DNA of 64,000 bases, taken from positions 272,407,014 through 272,471,013 of the forward strand of contig CM038215.1 of assembly GCA_021442155.1 (NCBI GenBank), given 5' to 3'. The notes under the pieces are model-generated. The model worked only from the letters and a program-made list of their open reading frames with translations, was not told the origin of the DNA and searched no databases. This document shows, in pieces, positions 36,896 through 49,112 of the stretch; positions within the stretch are counted from its first letter, which is position 1, and every line of letters begins with the position of its first letter. The stretch is from Cymbidium sinense. Its lineage: Eukaryota > Streptophyta > Magnoliopsida > Asparagales > Orchidaceae. Position numbers and translations under genes: made by a program.

Positions 36896-38622
36896 AGATC
36901 CTAAACCATAAACAACCCTAAACCCTAAAACCTAAATCCTAAATCCTAAATCCTAAATCCTAAACCCTAAATCGTAAACCCCAAACCCTAAACTCTAAAC
37001 CCTAAACTAACCCTAAACCTAAAACCCTAAACCCTAAACCCTAAAAAGCTACAAGTCGAAACCTAAACTAAATAAAACCTAAAAATAAAATAAATAAAAA
37101 AACCTAAACCAAAATAAAATAAAATAAAACTAAAACCTAAACCTAAACTTAAACCTAAAAAAATAAGAAATAAACTAAAATAAAATAAATAAGAACCAAA
37201 ACTAAACTTAAAAATAAAAAACCATTAATAAAATGAAAACTAAACCTAAAATAAAAAAAATAAACATAAAATAAAATAAAATAAAAACTAATTAAAAATT
37301 GAACTTAAAAAATAAACCCAAAACCTAAACCTAAACCATAAACCCTAAAAAAAACCATAAGCCTAAACCCTAAACTTACAACCCTAAACCCTAAACCCTA
37401 AACCCTAAAACCTTAAACCCTAAACCATAAACCTAAACACCACTAAACCAGGCCCTAAATCCTAAACTAAACCTAAACGTGAGCCACTGAGCTGCGTTAA
37501 AGATCTTAAACTCATTTTAGGCCCTAAGCCTAAACTAACCTGGGCCCTAAACCCTGGACCTAATCCCTAAACACTAAACCTCCTAAACCCTAAACTAAAC
37601 CTTCCAACCATAAACCCAAACCTACCTAAAGATAAAATAAAATAAAGCCTAACTAAACTAAACCTAAACCTAAAATAAAACAAAATAAAAAATCCTAAAC
37701 ATAAAATAAAATAAAATAAACCTAAAATAAATAATAAATAAAACTAATAAAACCTAAAAAGAAACCTAAAAATAAATAAAAACAAAAACCTAAACCCTAA
37801 ACTATAAAAAAAAAGAATTAAACCTAAAATAAAAATAAAATAAACAAAATAAAATCAACCAAAAACTTAACTAAAATAAACTAAGCCAAAATAAATAAAA
37901 CCAAAACCTAAACCAAAAATAAACTAAACTTAAACCTAAACCCAAACTAAATAAAATAAAATAAACTAAAAATAAACCTAAACCTAAACTAAAAAATAAA
38001 ACCTAAAAATAAACCAAAAAACTAAACCTAAAAATATATAAAAATCTAAACCTACACCAAAAAATAAAAAATAAATCCTAAACCTAAAAAATAAAATAAA
38101 AATAAAGCTCAATTAAAAAATAAACCTAAACCTAAGAAATAAACTAAAATAAATAAACCTAAAATAAATAAAGTAAATTAAATAAAAATAAAAAATACAC
38201 CTAAATAGAAATAAAAAAATAAAAAAACTAAAATAAATATAAAATAAACTAATTAAACTAAATAAAACTAAACCTACAGGTTTTCTTAATTTTTTCTTTT
38301 AAAAAAAACCATAAACCCTAAATCCTAAACTCTAAACCCTAAACCTACAACCTTAAACACTAAACCCTAAACCATAAACCCTAAAAAACCTTAAACCCAA
38401 AACCTTAAACCCTAACCCTAAACCTTAAACCCAAAAAACATAAACCTTAAAACCCTAAACCCTAAATGTTAAATCCTCAATATTAAACCCTAAACCCTAA
38501 ACTCTAAACCCTAATCATAAACCCTAAACCCTAAACTCCAAACGATAAACTAAAACCTAAAATAACTAAATAAATTAAAAAGTAAACCTAAGCCCTAAAA
38601 CCTAATAAACTTAAACCTTAAG
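36896..38622 (+). repeat. Mixed telomere-like arrays
   Basis: CCCTAAA block, AT-rich block, a disordered stretch at 37430-37620 with GGGCCC/CCAGGCCC words, an AT-rich block ending in box ACAGGTTTTCTTAATTTTT at about 38275, and a CCCTAAA block up to the GRP copy. Confidence 0.8.
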
Positions 38623-39102
38623 AATGGGTAGAACCTTGATAGAAGGAACTTCACCATCAACTATGCTCAGTCTAGATCTAGTGGTGGAGGAAAAGCTAGA
38701 GGCAGCGATTATCACAGTGGTGGTGGGGGATCAGGAGATGCTCATGGATATGAAGGTGGTGGTCGGAGTAGGGGTGGTTCTGGAAGCAGAAGGAGCGATG
38801 GAGGTTACAATCGTGGCGGTGGTGGAGGGAGAGATTGGGGATATGATGGTGGATCCCGCTACTCGAGAGGCCGAGGTGGTTCTATTGGGCATTAGAGAAA
38901 TTGAAGAATGGTCTATCAGATCTACTGCTTATAGAACTATGTCTTTATAGTAGAGAAAGTTCTATTTATCTAAGGTTTTTTATTTGCTCTATACATGCCC
39001 ATTTTTTATCTATTTCATCGCTTGTGTCTTAGAAAACTTGGTGTGTTACTTGGTTGATGAAATTGAAAAGAAGAAATGTTGAATTTGTGTTCTATTAAAA
39101 AA
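38623..39102 (+). pseudogene. 5'-truncated GRP retrocopy (copy 2)
   Basis: This is the same mRNA tail as copy 1, starting at the equivalent Asn codon: NG, stop, NLDRRNFTINYAQSRSSGG. A glycine-rich tail follows (SGDAHGYEGGGRSRGGSGS, RRSDGGYNRGGGGGRDWGYD, GGSRYSRGRGGS), then a stop and a 3' UTR with CTACTGCTTATAGAACTATG. It ends TTCTATTAAAAAA. The RRM is almost entirely missing, with a stop in its second listed codon. CCTTAAG repeat sequence abuts the 5' break. Confidence 0.8.
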
Positions 39103-39384
39103 CCAAAACCCTAAACTAAAACGAGCGTAAACCACGAAAACCCTAAACCCTAAACCCTAAACCCTAAACCTTAAACCCTAAATCTTAAACACTAAAACCC
39201 TAAACCCAAAACCCTTAAACCTAAACCAAAAATCCTAAACCTTAAACCCTAAACCAAAAACCCTAAATTAAAACCTGAACCCTAGACCTAAACCCTAAAC
39301 CATAAACCCTAAACCCTAAACCCTAAACCCTAAACCCTAAAACCTAAACCATAAGCCCTAACCCTGACTCTAAACCCTAAAACC
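39103..39384 (+). repeat. CCCTAAA array
   Basis: Counterpart of 36111-36372 in the second copy of the 3 kb duplication. Confidence 0.85.
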
Positions 39385-39909
39385 CTTTACATATGGTTGT
39401 AACCTTTCTTTATGAAGTTTGGATGCTCATATGTATTGTTGCCCTTTGAGATGATCCTAATTGAGCCTGAGCCTACTCTTTCTCATCTCTCTCCTTTTCC
39501 TCTCTTTACCTTTATCCTTTTTAGCTATCACTTTTGCCTTTGTAGTGTTTTGCAGATTTCTTTTACAGGTTGGAACTTTATAGTGGGAATGGTCATTACT
39601 CAGTCAACCCATGTGTTGTTGTTGTCAATCTTGCATATCTTGCTTTCTCAAAGGAATCATGATCTGCTTCTAACTCATCCTTTTACTATTTTTAGGATTT
39701 ATTTTAGTCTTACTTTGTGTCTTTTTCTCTTATTTAGCTACTATATTGCTCTTTTGTTTTCTTTACTTTTTATAATGTACTTAGATATGGGTTTAGCTCT
39801 TTAAGTTTCTTGTTGCTCTCAGAGCAGTAGAATTTTAGAGATTCAACCCTTTTAAGGACATTATATCTTTCCCATTTATGATAATAAAATTCTAACTTTC
39901 CCCAAAAAA
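39385..39909 (+). mobile_element. 5'-truncated LINE, 3' end only (copy c)
   Basis: Near-identical to copy b, with the same 5' break (TTTACATATGGTTGTAACC) and the same A-run end (CCCCAAAAAATAGATC). The shared break and flanks show it arose by tandem duplication of copy b, or the reverse, about 3.01 kb apart. Confidence 0.78.
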
Positions 39910-41579
39910 TAGATCGTAAACCATAAACAAACCTAAACCCTAAAACCTAAACCCTAAATCCTAAATCCTAAATCCTAAACCCTAAATTGTAAACCCCAAA
40001 CCCTAAACTCTCACTAACCCCAACCTAAAACCCTAAACCCTAAACCCTAAAAAGCTACAAGTCGAAACCTAAACTAAATAAAACCTAAAAATAAAATAAA
40101 TAAAAAAACCTAAACCAAAATAAAATAAAATAAAACTAAAACTTAAACCTAAACTTAAAACTAAAAAAAATAAAAAATAAGAAATAATCTAAAATAAAAT
40201 AAATTAGAACCAAAACTAAACTTAAAAATTAAAAACCATTAATAAAATGAAAACTAAACCTAAAATAAAAACATAGATAAAATTAAATAAAATTGACTTA
40301 AAAATAAACCAAAACAGATAAAAACTGAGCTGAGCCATGACCCTAAAACCATGACCCTACCCTAAACTTGACCCTAAACCCTAAACCCTAACAGCCTTAA
40401 ACCCTAAACCATAAACCCTACCTGGGCCCTAAACCATAAACCCTAAACCCTAAATCCTGGGCCACAGGCCCTGGGCCACTCCACTACTCGTTTCAAAATC
40501 TTAAACTCACTTTAAACCCTGGCCCTTAAACCTGGGCCAACCTACACCCTGGGCCCTGACGGGACCCTGATCCTGGAGTGCTACCCTAAATCCTAAACCC
40601 TAAACCCTGGGCCCAAAACCTTAAACACCCTAAACCTAAACTAAATAAAATAAAATAAAATAAAGCCTTGACCTCCAACCTAAAAAAAATCCTAAACATA
40701 AAATAAAAATAAACCTAAGATAAAATAAAATAAAACTAATAAAACCTAAACCTAACCTAAAAAATAAATAAAAAACTTAAACCCTAATACAAAAAAAAAA
40801 TTAAACCTAAAATAAAAATAAAATAAACAAAATAAAATCAACCAAAAACTTAACTAAAATAAACTAAGCCAAAATAAATAAAACCAAAACCTAATCCTAA
40901 AATAAACTAAACTTAAACCTAATCCCAAACTAAATAAAATAAAATAAACTAAAAATAAACCTAAACCTAAACTAAAAAATAAAATCTAAAACTAAACCAA
41001 AAAACTAAACCTAAAAAAATATAAAAACCTAAACCTACACCAAAAAATAAAAAATAAATCCTAACCCTAAAAAATAAAATAAAAATAAAGATCAATTAAA
41101 AAATAAACCTAAACCTAAAAATAAACTAAAATAAATAAACCAAAAATAAATAAAAAATAAAATTAAATAAAAATAAAAAATACACCTAAATAGAAATAAA
41201 AAAAATAAAAAAACTAAAATAAATATAAAATAAACTAAATAAACTAAATAAAACTAAACCTACATGTTTTCTTAATTTTTTTTTTTAAAAAAAACCATAA
41301 ACCCTAAATCCTAAACTCTAAACCCTAAACCCTAAACCCTATAAATCACGAATACCTAAACCAACAACCTAACCCTAAACCTTAAACCCGAAAAGCATAA
41401 ACCTTAAAACCCTAAACCGTAAACATTAAACCCTAAGCATTAAACCCTAAACCCTAAACTCTAAACCGTAATCATAAACCCTAAACCCTAAACCCCAAAT
41501 CCTAAACTAAAACCTAAAATAACTAAATAAATTAAAAAATAAACCTAAGCCCTAAAACCTAATAAACCTAAACCCTAAG
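39910..41579 (+). repeat. Mixed telomere-like arrays
   Basis: Counterpart of 36896-38622: CCCTAAA block, AT-rich block, a disordered GGGCC/CCCTGG-rich stretch at about 40320-40670, an AT-rich block, the box at about 41262, and a CCCTAAA block. Confidence 0.8.
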
Positions 41580-42048
41580 AATGGGTAGAACCTTGATAGA
41601 TGGAACTTCACCATCAGCTATGCTCAGTCTAGATCTAGTGGTGGAGGAAAAGCTAGAGGCAGCAATTATCACAGTGGTGGTGGGGGATCAGGAGGTGCTC
41701 ATGGATATGAAGGTGGTGGTCGGAGTAGGGGTGGTTCAGGCGAAGGGGGCGGCGGAGGTTAGTGGTGGTGGGTGGAGGGAGATTGGGGATATGATGGTGG
41801 ATCCGCCACTGAGAGGTCGAGGTGGTTATTGGGAATTGGAGAAATTGAAGAAGCGATTCGATCTGCTTATGGAACTATGTCTTTACAGTAGAGAAAGTTC
41901 TAGTTATCTAAGGTTTTTGATTTGCTCTATGCATGCCCATTTTTTATCTATGTCATCACTTTTGTCTTAGAAAACTTGGTGTGTTACTTGGTTGATGAAA
42001 TTGAAAAGAAGAAATGTTGAATTTGAATTTGTTCTCTATTAAAAAAAA
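41580..42048 (+). pseudogene. 5'-truncated GRP retrocopy (copy 3)
   Basis: Same structure as copy 2 with the same 5' break (CCCTAAG then AATGGGTAG), same NG-stop-NLD opening and glycine-rich tail. Small losses around 41737-41830 (where copy 2 reads RRSDGGYNRG) disrupt the frame. The 3' UTR ends with A8 at 42041-42048, followed by CCCTAAA. Copies 2 and 3 lie 2.96 kb apart. Confidence 0.8.
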
Positions 42049-43384
42049 CCAAAAACCCTAAACTAAAACTTGAACCGTAAACCCTAAAAACCCTAAACCC
42101 TAAACCCTAAAATCTAAACCCTCAAACCTTAAACCCTAAACCCTAAACCCTAAAACCTAAACTAACCCTAAACCCTAAACCCTAAAAAGCTTAAAACCTA
42201 AACTTAAACTAAATAAAACCAAAAAATAAATTAAATAAAAAAACTTAAACCTAAAAAAATAAAAAAAATAAATTATATTAAAACTAAAACCTAAACCTAA
42301 ACCTAAACATAATAAAAAATAAAATAAAAAATAAAAACTAAAATAAAATAAAATAAACCTAAAATAAAATAAAAACTAAATAAAAACCTAAACCTAAAAG
42401 ATAATCCTAAAAGTAAAATCTAAAAGAAAACCTAAACCCTAAACTAAAAAAAATCTAAACCTAAAATAAAAGTAAAATAAACCTAAACCTAAACTAAAAT
42501 AAACTAAACTAAAATAAATAAAATTGAAATAAATAAATCCTAAACCTAAACCTAAACTTAATAAAATAAAAATAAACTAAAAATAAACCTAAACCTAAAA
42601 TAAAAAATAAAACTAAAAAATAAAAATAAAATAAAAACCTAAAACTTAAACCTAAAAAAATAAAATAAAAACCTAAACTTAGACTTATAAATAAAATAAA
42701 ACCTAAGCTTAAAAAATAAAATAAAATAAAACTAAACTAGAATAAGCCGAAACCCTAAACCTAAACCTAAAATAAATAAAATGAAAACCTAAACTAAGAT
42801 AAATAAACCTAAAATAAATAATCTAGATTAGAGATTAAAATAAAAAAAAAACAAAATAAGATAAATGAAATAAACTAAATAAATTAAATAAACCTAAGCG
42901 TCTGGGGTTTGTAATTTAAAAGAAAATAACCAACGATGAGCTAGTTAGAGCCTGGGCCACAGGCCCTGGGCCTAGGCCCTGAGCCCTCTTAAACCCTAAA
43001 CCCTAAACCTACAACCTAACCCTAAACTTAAACCCTAAACCCTAAACCCTAAAACCCTAAACTTAAACCTAAACTAAACCTAACCTAAACCCTAAACCTA
43101 ACCTAATAACCTTAAACTTAACCCCTAAACCTTAAACTTAAACCCTAAACCCTAAAACTATAAACATAAACCAAAAACTAAACCCTAAACCTTAAACCCT
43201 AAACCCTAAACCCTCAAAACCCTAAACCCTCAAAACCTTAAACCCTAAAACCTAAACACTAAAGCTTAAACCCTAAATCTTAAAGCCTAAACATGAAAGC
43301 CTAAACCTTAAACCCTAAACCCTAATGCTAAACCATAAACCCTAAACTCTAAACCCTAAACCAAAAACATTAAACTTATTTTAA
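42049..43384 (+). repeat. Mixed telomere-like arrays
   Basis: CCCTAAA block, AT-rich block to about 42900, a short CCCTGGGCC-rich patch at 42950-42990, then CCCTAAA-type repeats ending in AAACATTAAA at the LINE segment. Confidence 0.82.
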
Positions 43385-45085
43385 CTTGTGGGTTATGTTT
43401 TTGACCTCTCGCAGGTTGCTACTAGGTGGTTCCTATCTTTCTGACTTTGGTTGGCTTAGTTATTTTAGATTGGTGGCTGCTATCTTCTCTGCCTTGTTAC
43501 TCTAGTTGTTGGTGGATGAGATGGTTTCTATTCTAGATTTATTCAATTTTTTGCACTAGTTGGTTTGTTGGCTCTCCTCTTGAACTCAAATTTGGGGTTG
43601 CCTCTTAGTTTTTATTGTTGATCCTTCCTTCTTTGCTTTTATTTTGTATTTGGTTATTCTCCTAGGATTATTGGATCCTTCTGCTATTTTATTATATAGG
43701 TTATATGTTGTTACTATGCTTCTTGTTAGATTAGTCTTTATTGTTGGGCAAGTTTGGTTTTTTGGTTGGACCTGGCCAGCTGCTACTATTGCCTTTCTAT
43801 GGTGGTTATGCTTCTTTTAGACCTTTATTGTGTGGTACTTTGTTGGTTTTCTACTTTTCCTTGGCTGCTGGGGATGCTTTCTTTATTGGTTACTTATGAT
43901 GGGCTGTTCTTTGGTGGTTACCTTATGGCTATTTTACATAGCTGGTTTGGTTAGAGGACTTTTAGTTATCCTTGGAATCTTGGTTGGTTGGTTTTTTTTT
44001 GTTGCTCTTTTCCTTCTTCTTGGATAATTTGTTGGATCCTTTTACTATGTTGGTCGAACCTTTATTGATCCTTTTGGATTATAATTTTTGGGTTCTAGTG
44101 GTTGGTGGCTGCCTTTGGTCCCATTATTTGTGGTTATTTTGTCTTTTTGTGATTTACACTAGCTGCAGCTTATGCTTCCTTCAGTTGATGGTTTCATTAT
44201 GACATGTTTAGTCATTTATGGTCGCTCACCCTAGTTTGGCTTGGTGACTACTACTTGTTGGGACTTTTTCTTGAGGGCTCTTATCTTAGTTTTGTTAGTT
44301 GTTTCTCTATTAATTGGCATGGGTTTGGTGCTTACTGATGGCTGGTTCTAGTTTCCCCTGGTTTGGAGCTTGGATGGATATTTGAATAATGGCTATTATT
44401 TGTGTTTTGACTTTGTTCTAGCCTCTCTCTAGGTTTTTAGGATTAGTCTATTATGGTTTTTTTTGTGTTTTGGCTACTAGCTAGTTGTTGGCCGGTTGCT
44501 CTTTGTTTAATGGAGCAAGATCTGGAACTCTATGGACTACTAGGATCATAAGTTTGCTTGTATCAAGAATGATGGCTATGATGGCTCTGATGTTACTCAC
44601 CTCTTCTCTCTAGTTGGTAGCATTACATATGATTGTAACCCTTCTTTATAAAGTTTGGATGCTCATATGTATTATTTTCCCTTGAGATGATCCAAATTGA
44701 GCTAGAGCCTTCTCTTTCTCAACACTCTCCAGTTTCACTCTTTGTCCTTATCCTTTTTAGCTATGACTTTGGCCTTTGTAGTGTTTTTCATATTTCTTTT
44801 ACAAGTTGGAACTTTACAGAGGGAAGGGTCGTTCCTCAGTCAATTGAAGTGTTATTGTTGTGGATATTGCTTATCTTGCTTTCTGAAAGGAATCATGAAC
44901 TACTGTTGACTCAACCTTTTACTATTTTTAGGATTTGTTTTAATCTTACTCTATTTCTTTTTCTCTTATGCTTTTTAACTGTTATATTTTCTCTTTTGTT
45001 TTCTTTTCTTTTTCTAATGTACTTAAATGGGGGTTTAGCTCTTTAGGTTTCTTATAGATCTAAGAGCAATATAATTTTAGAGCTA
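43385..45085 (+). mobile_element. 5'-truncated LINE with long 3' UTR (copy d)
   Basis: About 1.7 kb. The first 1.2 kb is T/G-rich with many GGTTGG/TTGGTTGG words, like the reverse complement of 52.6-54.2 kb in the long LINE. From 44617 it carries the LINE 3' end (TTACATATGATTGTAACCC, TTTGGATGCTCATATGTA, TACTTAAATGGGGG, TTTAGCTCTTTAGG). The end is less clean than in copies b and c and runs into a dispersed repeat. The ORFs at 43754-45046 are hydrophobic translations of this UTR. Confidence 0.72.
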
Positions 45086-46045
45086 AAAGATTTAGCACCC
45101 CCTTAGCTGGATGTTGTATGCTTAATATCATGCATGTCATCTTGTTTCACTTTTGCTAAGAGAAGGTTTTCATTCCTGCATGATGGGGGAAGACTTGACC
45201 TCTGAGGGTCTTCCCTATGGTAGAAAATACCTCTTTCTCTCTGATTTAGCCAATAACCTCATTTTATTATGCATTTACACATATAAAAATCCTATAGCCT
45301 TTGTCAAAATGAAGAGTCTAAAATCAAATAAAAATTGAAAAGATTTACATTAGACTAAGTCATTATTCATACCACTCATGCTCTAGTCTCTTAGAGAGTG
45401 GGTTTAAGGACTTTAGTTTCTTTCTAATAATAACATCCTAACCATCTTGCAAAACATATGACTTGACCACATGGTTTTAAGGCATAGGAGGAGTTAGTTG
45501 GCTTCCACTCTCGGCAGTTATAAGTCTAACAGTCGGGTGGTTTACCCTCTCTTATGGAGGTAAACCATATACCCATCTTTGCTTAGATTTAGGATGTGCT
45601 TTGGCCCTTCGCTAAAGCTCCCTAGATTTATGATCTGAAGTTACTATTTTCCCTCGGGCAAAAAGCATAAGTCCTCACCTCTTAGGCTTTTCCACAATCT
45701 TGTATTGTGAGATTATATGTCCTAGCTTTCTAATAAATTTTAACTCAAACATGTAATCCTCCATAATTTCAAACATATAAAGCTCAATCATAAGATATGC
45801 TAGAATGATCACTAGGTGCCCTAGTATCATGGGCATTCCCTACTCATCTCCTTTGGCTTCAATAATAAGTCTCTCCTTTTTGACCTATCCCATTTGATTT
45901 TCTAACATAGCCAATTTATTAATAGTCTTATCTTTGAAATCTTTGGAGACAATAATTACCTACTTTAATCAGAGTATTCTAAGGAATTCACTTTTCTTAG
46001 GATGTAACTATGGGGCTTGCCCCATGAACCTAGCTTAAAAAATGG
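45086..46045 (+). repeat. Dispersed 0.95-kb repeat, copy 1
   Basis: Matches the reverse complement of about 57840-58815 at moderate identity over its whole length. Shared words include TGGATGTTGTATG/TAAATGTTGTATG, GACCT(C/T)TGAGGG, CATACCACTCATGCTCTAGT, GAGTGGGTTTAAGGA, AAAGCTCCCTAGAT and CCTCACCTCTTAGGC. No coding frame is supported. It could be an LTR or noncoding part of a DNA element; the class is unknown. Confidence 0.75.
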
Positions 46046-47210
46046 CTTAAATAACATTCTATTTTATTTATTTTAGTTCAGTTTATTTTTGTTTATGTTT
46101 ATTTCATTTAGGGTTTAGGTTTTATTTTTTATTTATTTTTAGGTTTTTTTAGGTTTTAGTTTTTTATTCAGTTTTTATTTTATGTTTAATTTATTTTTAT
46201 ATTAGGTTTAGTTTTTATTTTATTTAAGTTTTTTTATTTATTATTTTAGTTTAGGTTTTTTTTATTTTATTTTAGTTTATTTTTTATTATTTTTATTTTT
46301 TTAGGTTTAGGTTTTAGTTTTTAATTTATGTTTTTATTTTATTTTATTTTGGTTTAGGTTTTTTATTTATTTTATTTTTAGGTTTTATTTAGTTTAGGTT
46401 TAGGTTTTTAACTTTTTATGGTTTAGGGTATAGGGTTTAGGGTTTAGGGTTTAGGGTTTAGGTATTAGGGTTTAAGTTTTAGGGTTTAGGGTTTAGGATT
46501 TAGGGTTTAAGGTTTAGGGTTTAGGGATTTTAAGGTTTAGGATTTAGTGTTTAGGCTTTAGGGTTTAGGGTTTTTAGGCTTTAGGGTATAGGGTTTAGGG
46601 TTAGCTTAGGGTTTAGGGTTAGTTTAGGGTTTAGTTTTAGGTTTATTTAGTTTAGGTTAGTTTTTTTTAGGTTTAGGTTTATCTTATTTTAAGTTTAGGT
46701 TTTTTTTATTTATGGTTTAGGTTTTCTTTTTTATTTATTTATAGGTTTCATTTTTTAGGTTTAAGCTTTTTATTTTATTTTATTTTAGGTTTATTTTATT
46801 TTTATTTTAGACTTTGTTTTTATTTTTTTTAAGTTTTTTATGCTTTAGTTTAGTTTAAGTTTTTATTTATTTTATTTAAGTTTAATTTTTTTTGTTTTTT
46901 GGTTTAAGTTTAGGTTTAGATTCAGGTTTAAGTTTTGGTTTAGATTTTTATTTTATTTTGTTTTTTTATTTTATTTTGGTTTAGCTTTTTTATTTTTTTA
47001 ATTTTAAGTTTAATTTAGTTTAGGTTTAGGTTTTTAGCTTTTTAGGGTTCAGGGTTAGTTTAGGGTTTAGATTTTAGGGTTTAGGGTTTAAGGTTTAGGG
47101 TTTAGAGTTTATGTTTAGGGCTTAGGTTTTAGGCTTTAGGGTTTAGAGTTTAAGGTTTAGGGTTTAAGTTTTAGGTTTAGGGTTCAGGTTTTAGTTTAGG
47201 GTTTAGGGTT
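46046..47210 (-). repeat. Telomere-like arrays, inverted polarity (TTTAGGG on plus)
   Basis: From about 46046 the plus strand switches to TTTATTTTA/TTTAGG units, with dense TTTAGGG at 46425-46650 and 47045-47200. This is the opposite polarity to 1.4-43.4 kb. Confidence 0.88.
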
Positions 47211-47512
47211 TTTATTTTTTTCTAACTGAGAAGAAATTCAGATTCAACATTTCTTTTTTTTGATTTCATCAACAAAGTAACACACCAAGTATTGTAAGAC
47301 ACAAGCGACAACATTGATAATAAATGTGCATGCATAGAGAAATTCAAAAAAGAACCGTCTCTATTATAAAGACACATTTCCATAATACAATACCATGTAC
47401 ATGTTTTAGTTTTTGCAATCTCTGGAACTTCCTCTCTCTCCACCATTGCTCCACCATCCAACACTTCTAAATCCTCCACCCTTAATTTGCTGCTTAGAGC
47501 CTTGGTGGTTTA
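47211..47512 (-). pseudogene. Diverged, internally deleted GRP retrocopy (copy 4)
   Basis: On minus: GGGFRSVGWWSNGGERGSSR with a stop shortly after, then the GRP 3' UTR (GGAAATGTGTCTTTATAATAG, CTTGGTGTGTTACT) and an A-rich end (plus-strand T-run at 47211-47221). The RRM end seen in other copies is not recognisable, and about 150 bases of the glycine-rich part are missing. Confidence 0.65.
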
Positions 47513-48707
47513 GGTTTTAAATTTTAGGTTTAAGGGTTTCAATTTTTTTTTTAAATTATTTGGTTACTTTATGTTTAGGTTTAGGTTTTAGGGTTTAGGG
47601 TTTAGTGTTTAGGTTTAGGGTTTATAGTTTTAGGGTTTATGCTTTTAGAATCTAGGGTTTAGGGTTAAGTTTAGGAGGTTTTATTTAAACTTTAGAGTTA
47701 AGGGTTCTTAGTGTAAGGTTTAGGGTTTAGAGTTAGGTTTATAGTTTTAGGTTTTAGGGTTTAGAGTTAATTAGGGTTTAAGTTTAGGTTTGTGTTTAGT
47801 TTAAGGTTTAAACTTAGGGTTTAGGGAGTTTAGGTTTTTTTAGATTTATGATTTAAGTTTAGGTTAGTGAACTTGATTTAAAGGTTAGGGTTTAGAGTTT
47901 AGTGTTTAGGTTGGATTTAAGTTTAGGAGTTTAAGTTTCAATTAAGGTTTAGGGTTTAGGTTTATTTAGGTTTGTTTATAGTTAGGTTTAAGGTTTATGA
48001 TATGGGTTTAGGGTTTAGGATATGGTATCAAAGCAGTTTAAAGTTTGAGTTTAAACTTTAGGTTTGTTTAGGGTTTAGGGTTTTTAGCATTTAGGGTATA
48101 AGGTTTAAGGTTAGTTTAGGACTTAACGTTTAAGGTCAGTTTAGGGTTTAGGTTTAGGTTTAGGCTTAGGTTTTATTTATTTTACTTTAGCTTTATGTTT
48201 ATTTTATTTTTATTATAGCTTTAGGTTTTTTTTCGTTTAGGATTTAGGTTTTATTTTTCTTTATTTATAGGTCTATTTTTTAGGTTAAAGTTTTTTATTT
48301 AGTTTTCATTTTATTTTATTTTAAGCTTATTTTATTCTTATTTTAGGGTTAGTTTTTATTTTATTTAAGTTTTTTATTTTTTAGTTTAGTTTATGTTTTA
48401 TTTTATTTTATTTTAGTTTAGTTTTTATTTTTTATTTTATTTTCATTTTAGGTTTAAGTTTAGGTTTTAGTTTTGGTTTAGGTTTTAGTTTATGTTTTTA
48501 TTTTATTTTATTTTTTCATTTTATTTTGCTTTAAATGTTATTATTTATTTTAATTTTAAGTTTCAATTAGTTTAGGTTTAGGTTTCTTGGTTTTTAGGGT
48601 TTAGGGTTAGTTTAGGGTTTACAGTTTAGGGTTTAGGGTTTGGGGTTTAGGGTTTAGGGTTTATAGTTTAGGGTTCAAGTTTTAGTTTGGGGTTTAAAGT
48701 TTTATTT
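47513..48707 (-). repeat. Telomere-like arrays (TTTAGGG on plus)
   Basis: TTTAGG-rich block (47575-48170), AT-rich TTTATTTTA block (48170-48590) and a TTTAGGG block before the next GRP copy. A remnant of the transition box (AAATTATTTGGTTACTTTA) is near 47552. Confidence 0.85.
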
Positions 48708-49112
48708 ATTTTTTAACAGAGATCAAATTCATATTAAGCATTTCTGCTTTTCGATTTCATCAACCAAGTAATAAACCAAGTTTTCTAAGACACAAGTGAC
48801 AACATAGATAAAACATGACCACACATAGAGCAAATGAAAAGTCCAAGATAACTAGAACTGTCTATACTATAAAGACATAGTTCCATAAATGGCAGATCGA
48901 ATCAGCCGTTCTTCAGGTTTTCCATTTCCCATCAGAACCACCCCGGCCTCTCGAGTAGCGGGATCCATCATCATATTCCCAATCTCTCCCTTTGCTACCA
49001 CCACAATTGTAACCCATCGCTTCTGATAACCCTTTCCCCATCACCTCCTTTGAATCACCAGGACTAAAGTGCAGTTGGCGGTGATGTTCCTACCATTACG
49101 ATTCTGCCAATT
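48708..49112 (-). pseudogene. 5'-truncated GRP retrocopy (copy 5)
   Basis: On minus it starts at the shared break (CCCTAAG then AATTGGCAG): NWQNRNGRN, then a shortened glycine-rich part with GGSKGRDWEYDDGSRYSR-like residues, then the 3' UTR ending in a T-rich run on plus at about 48710. It has internal loss relative to copy 2 and no open frame through the RRM end. Confidence 0.72.

Noticed and set aside
46000..46100. Telomere-telomere fusion point
   Set aside because: The polarity is CCCTAAA then TTTAGGG, the reverse of an end-to-end fusion, and other DNA lies between.
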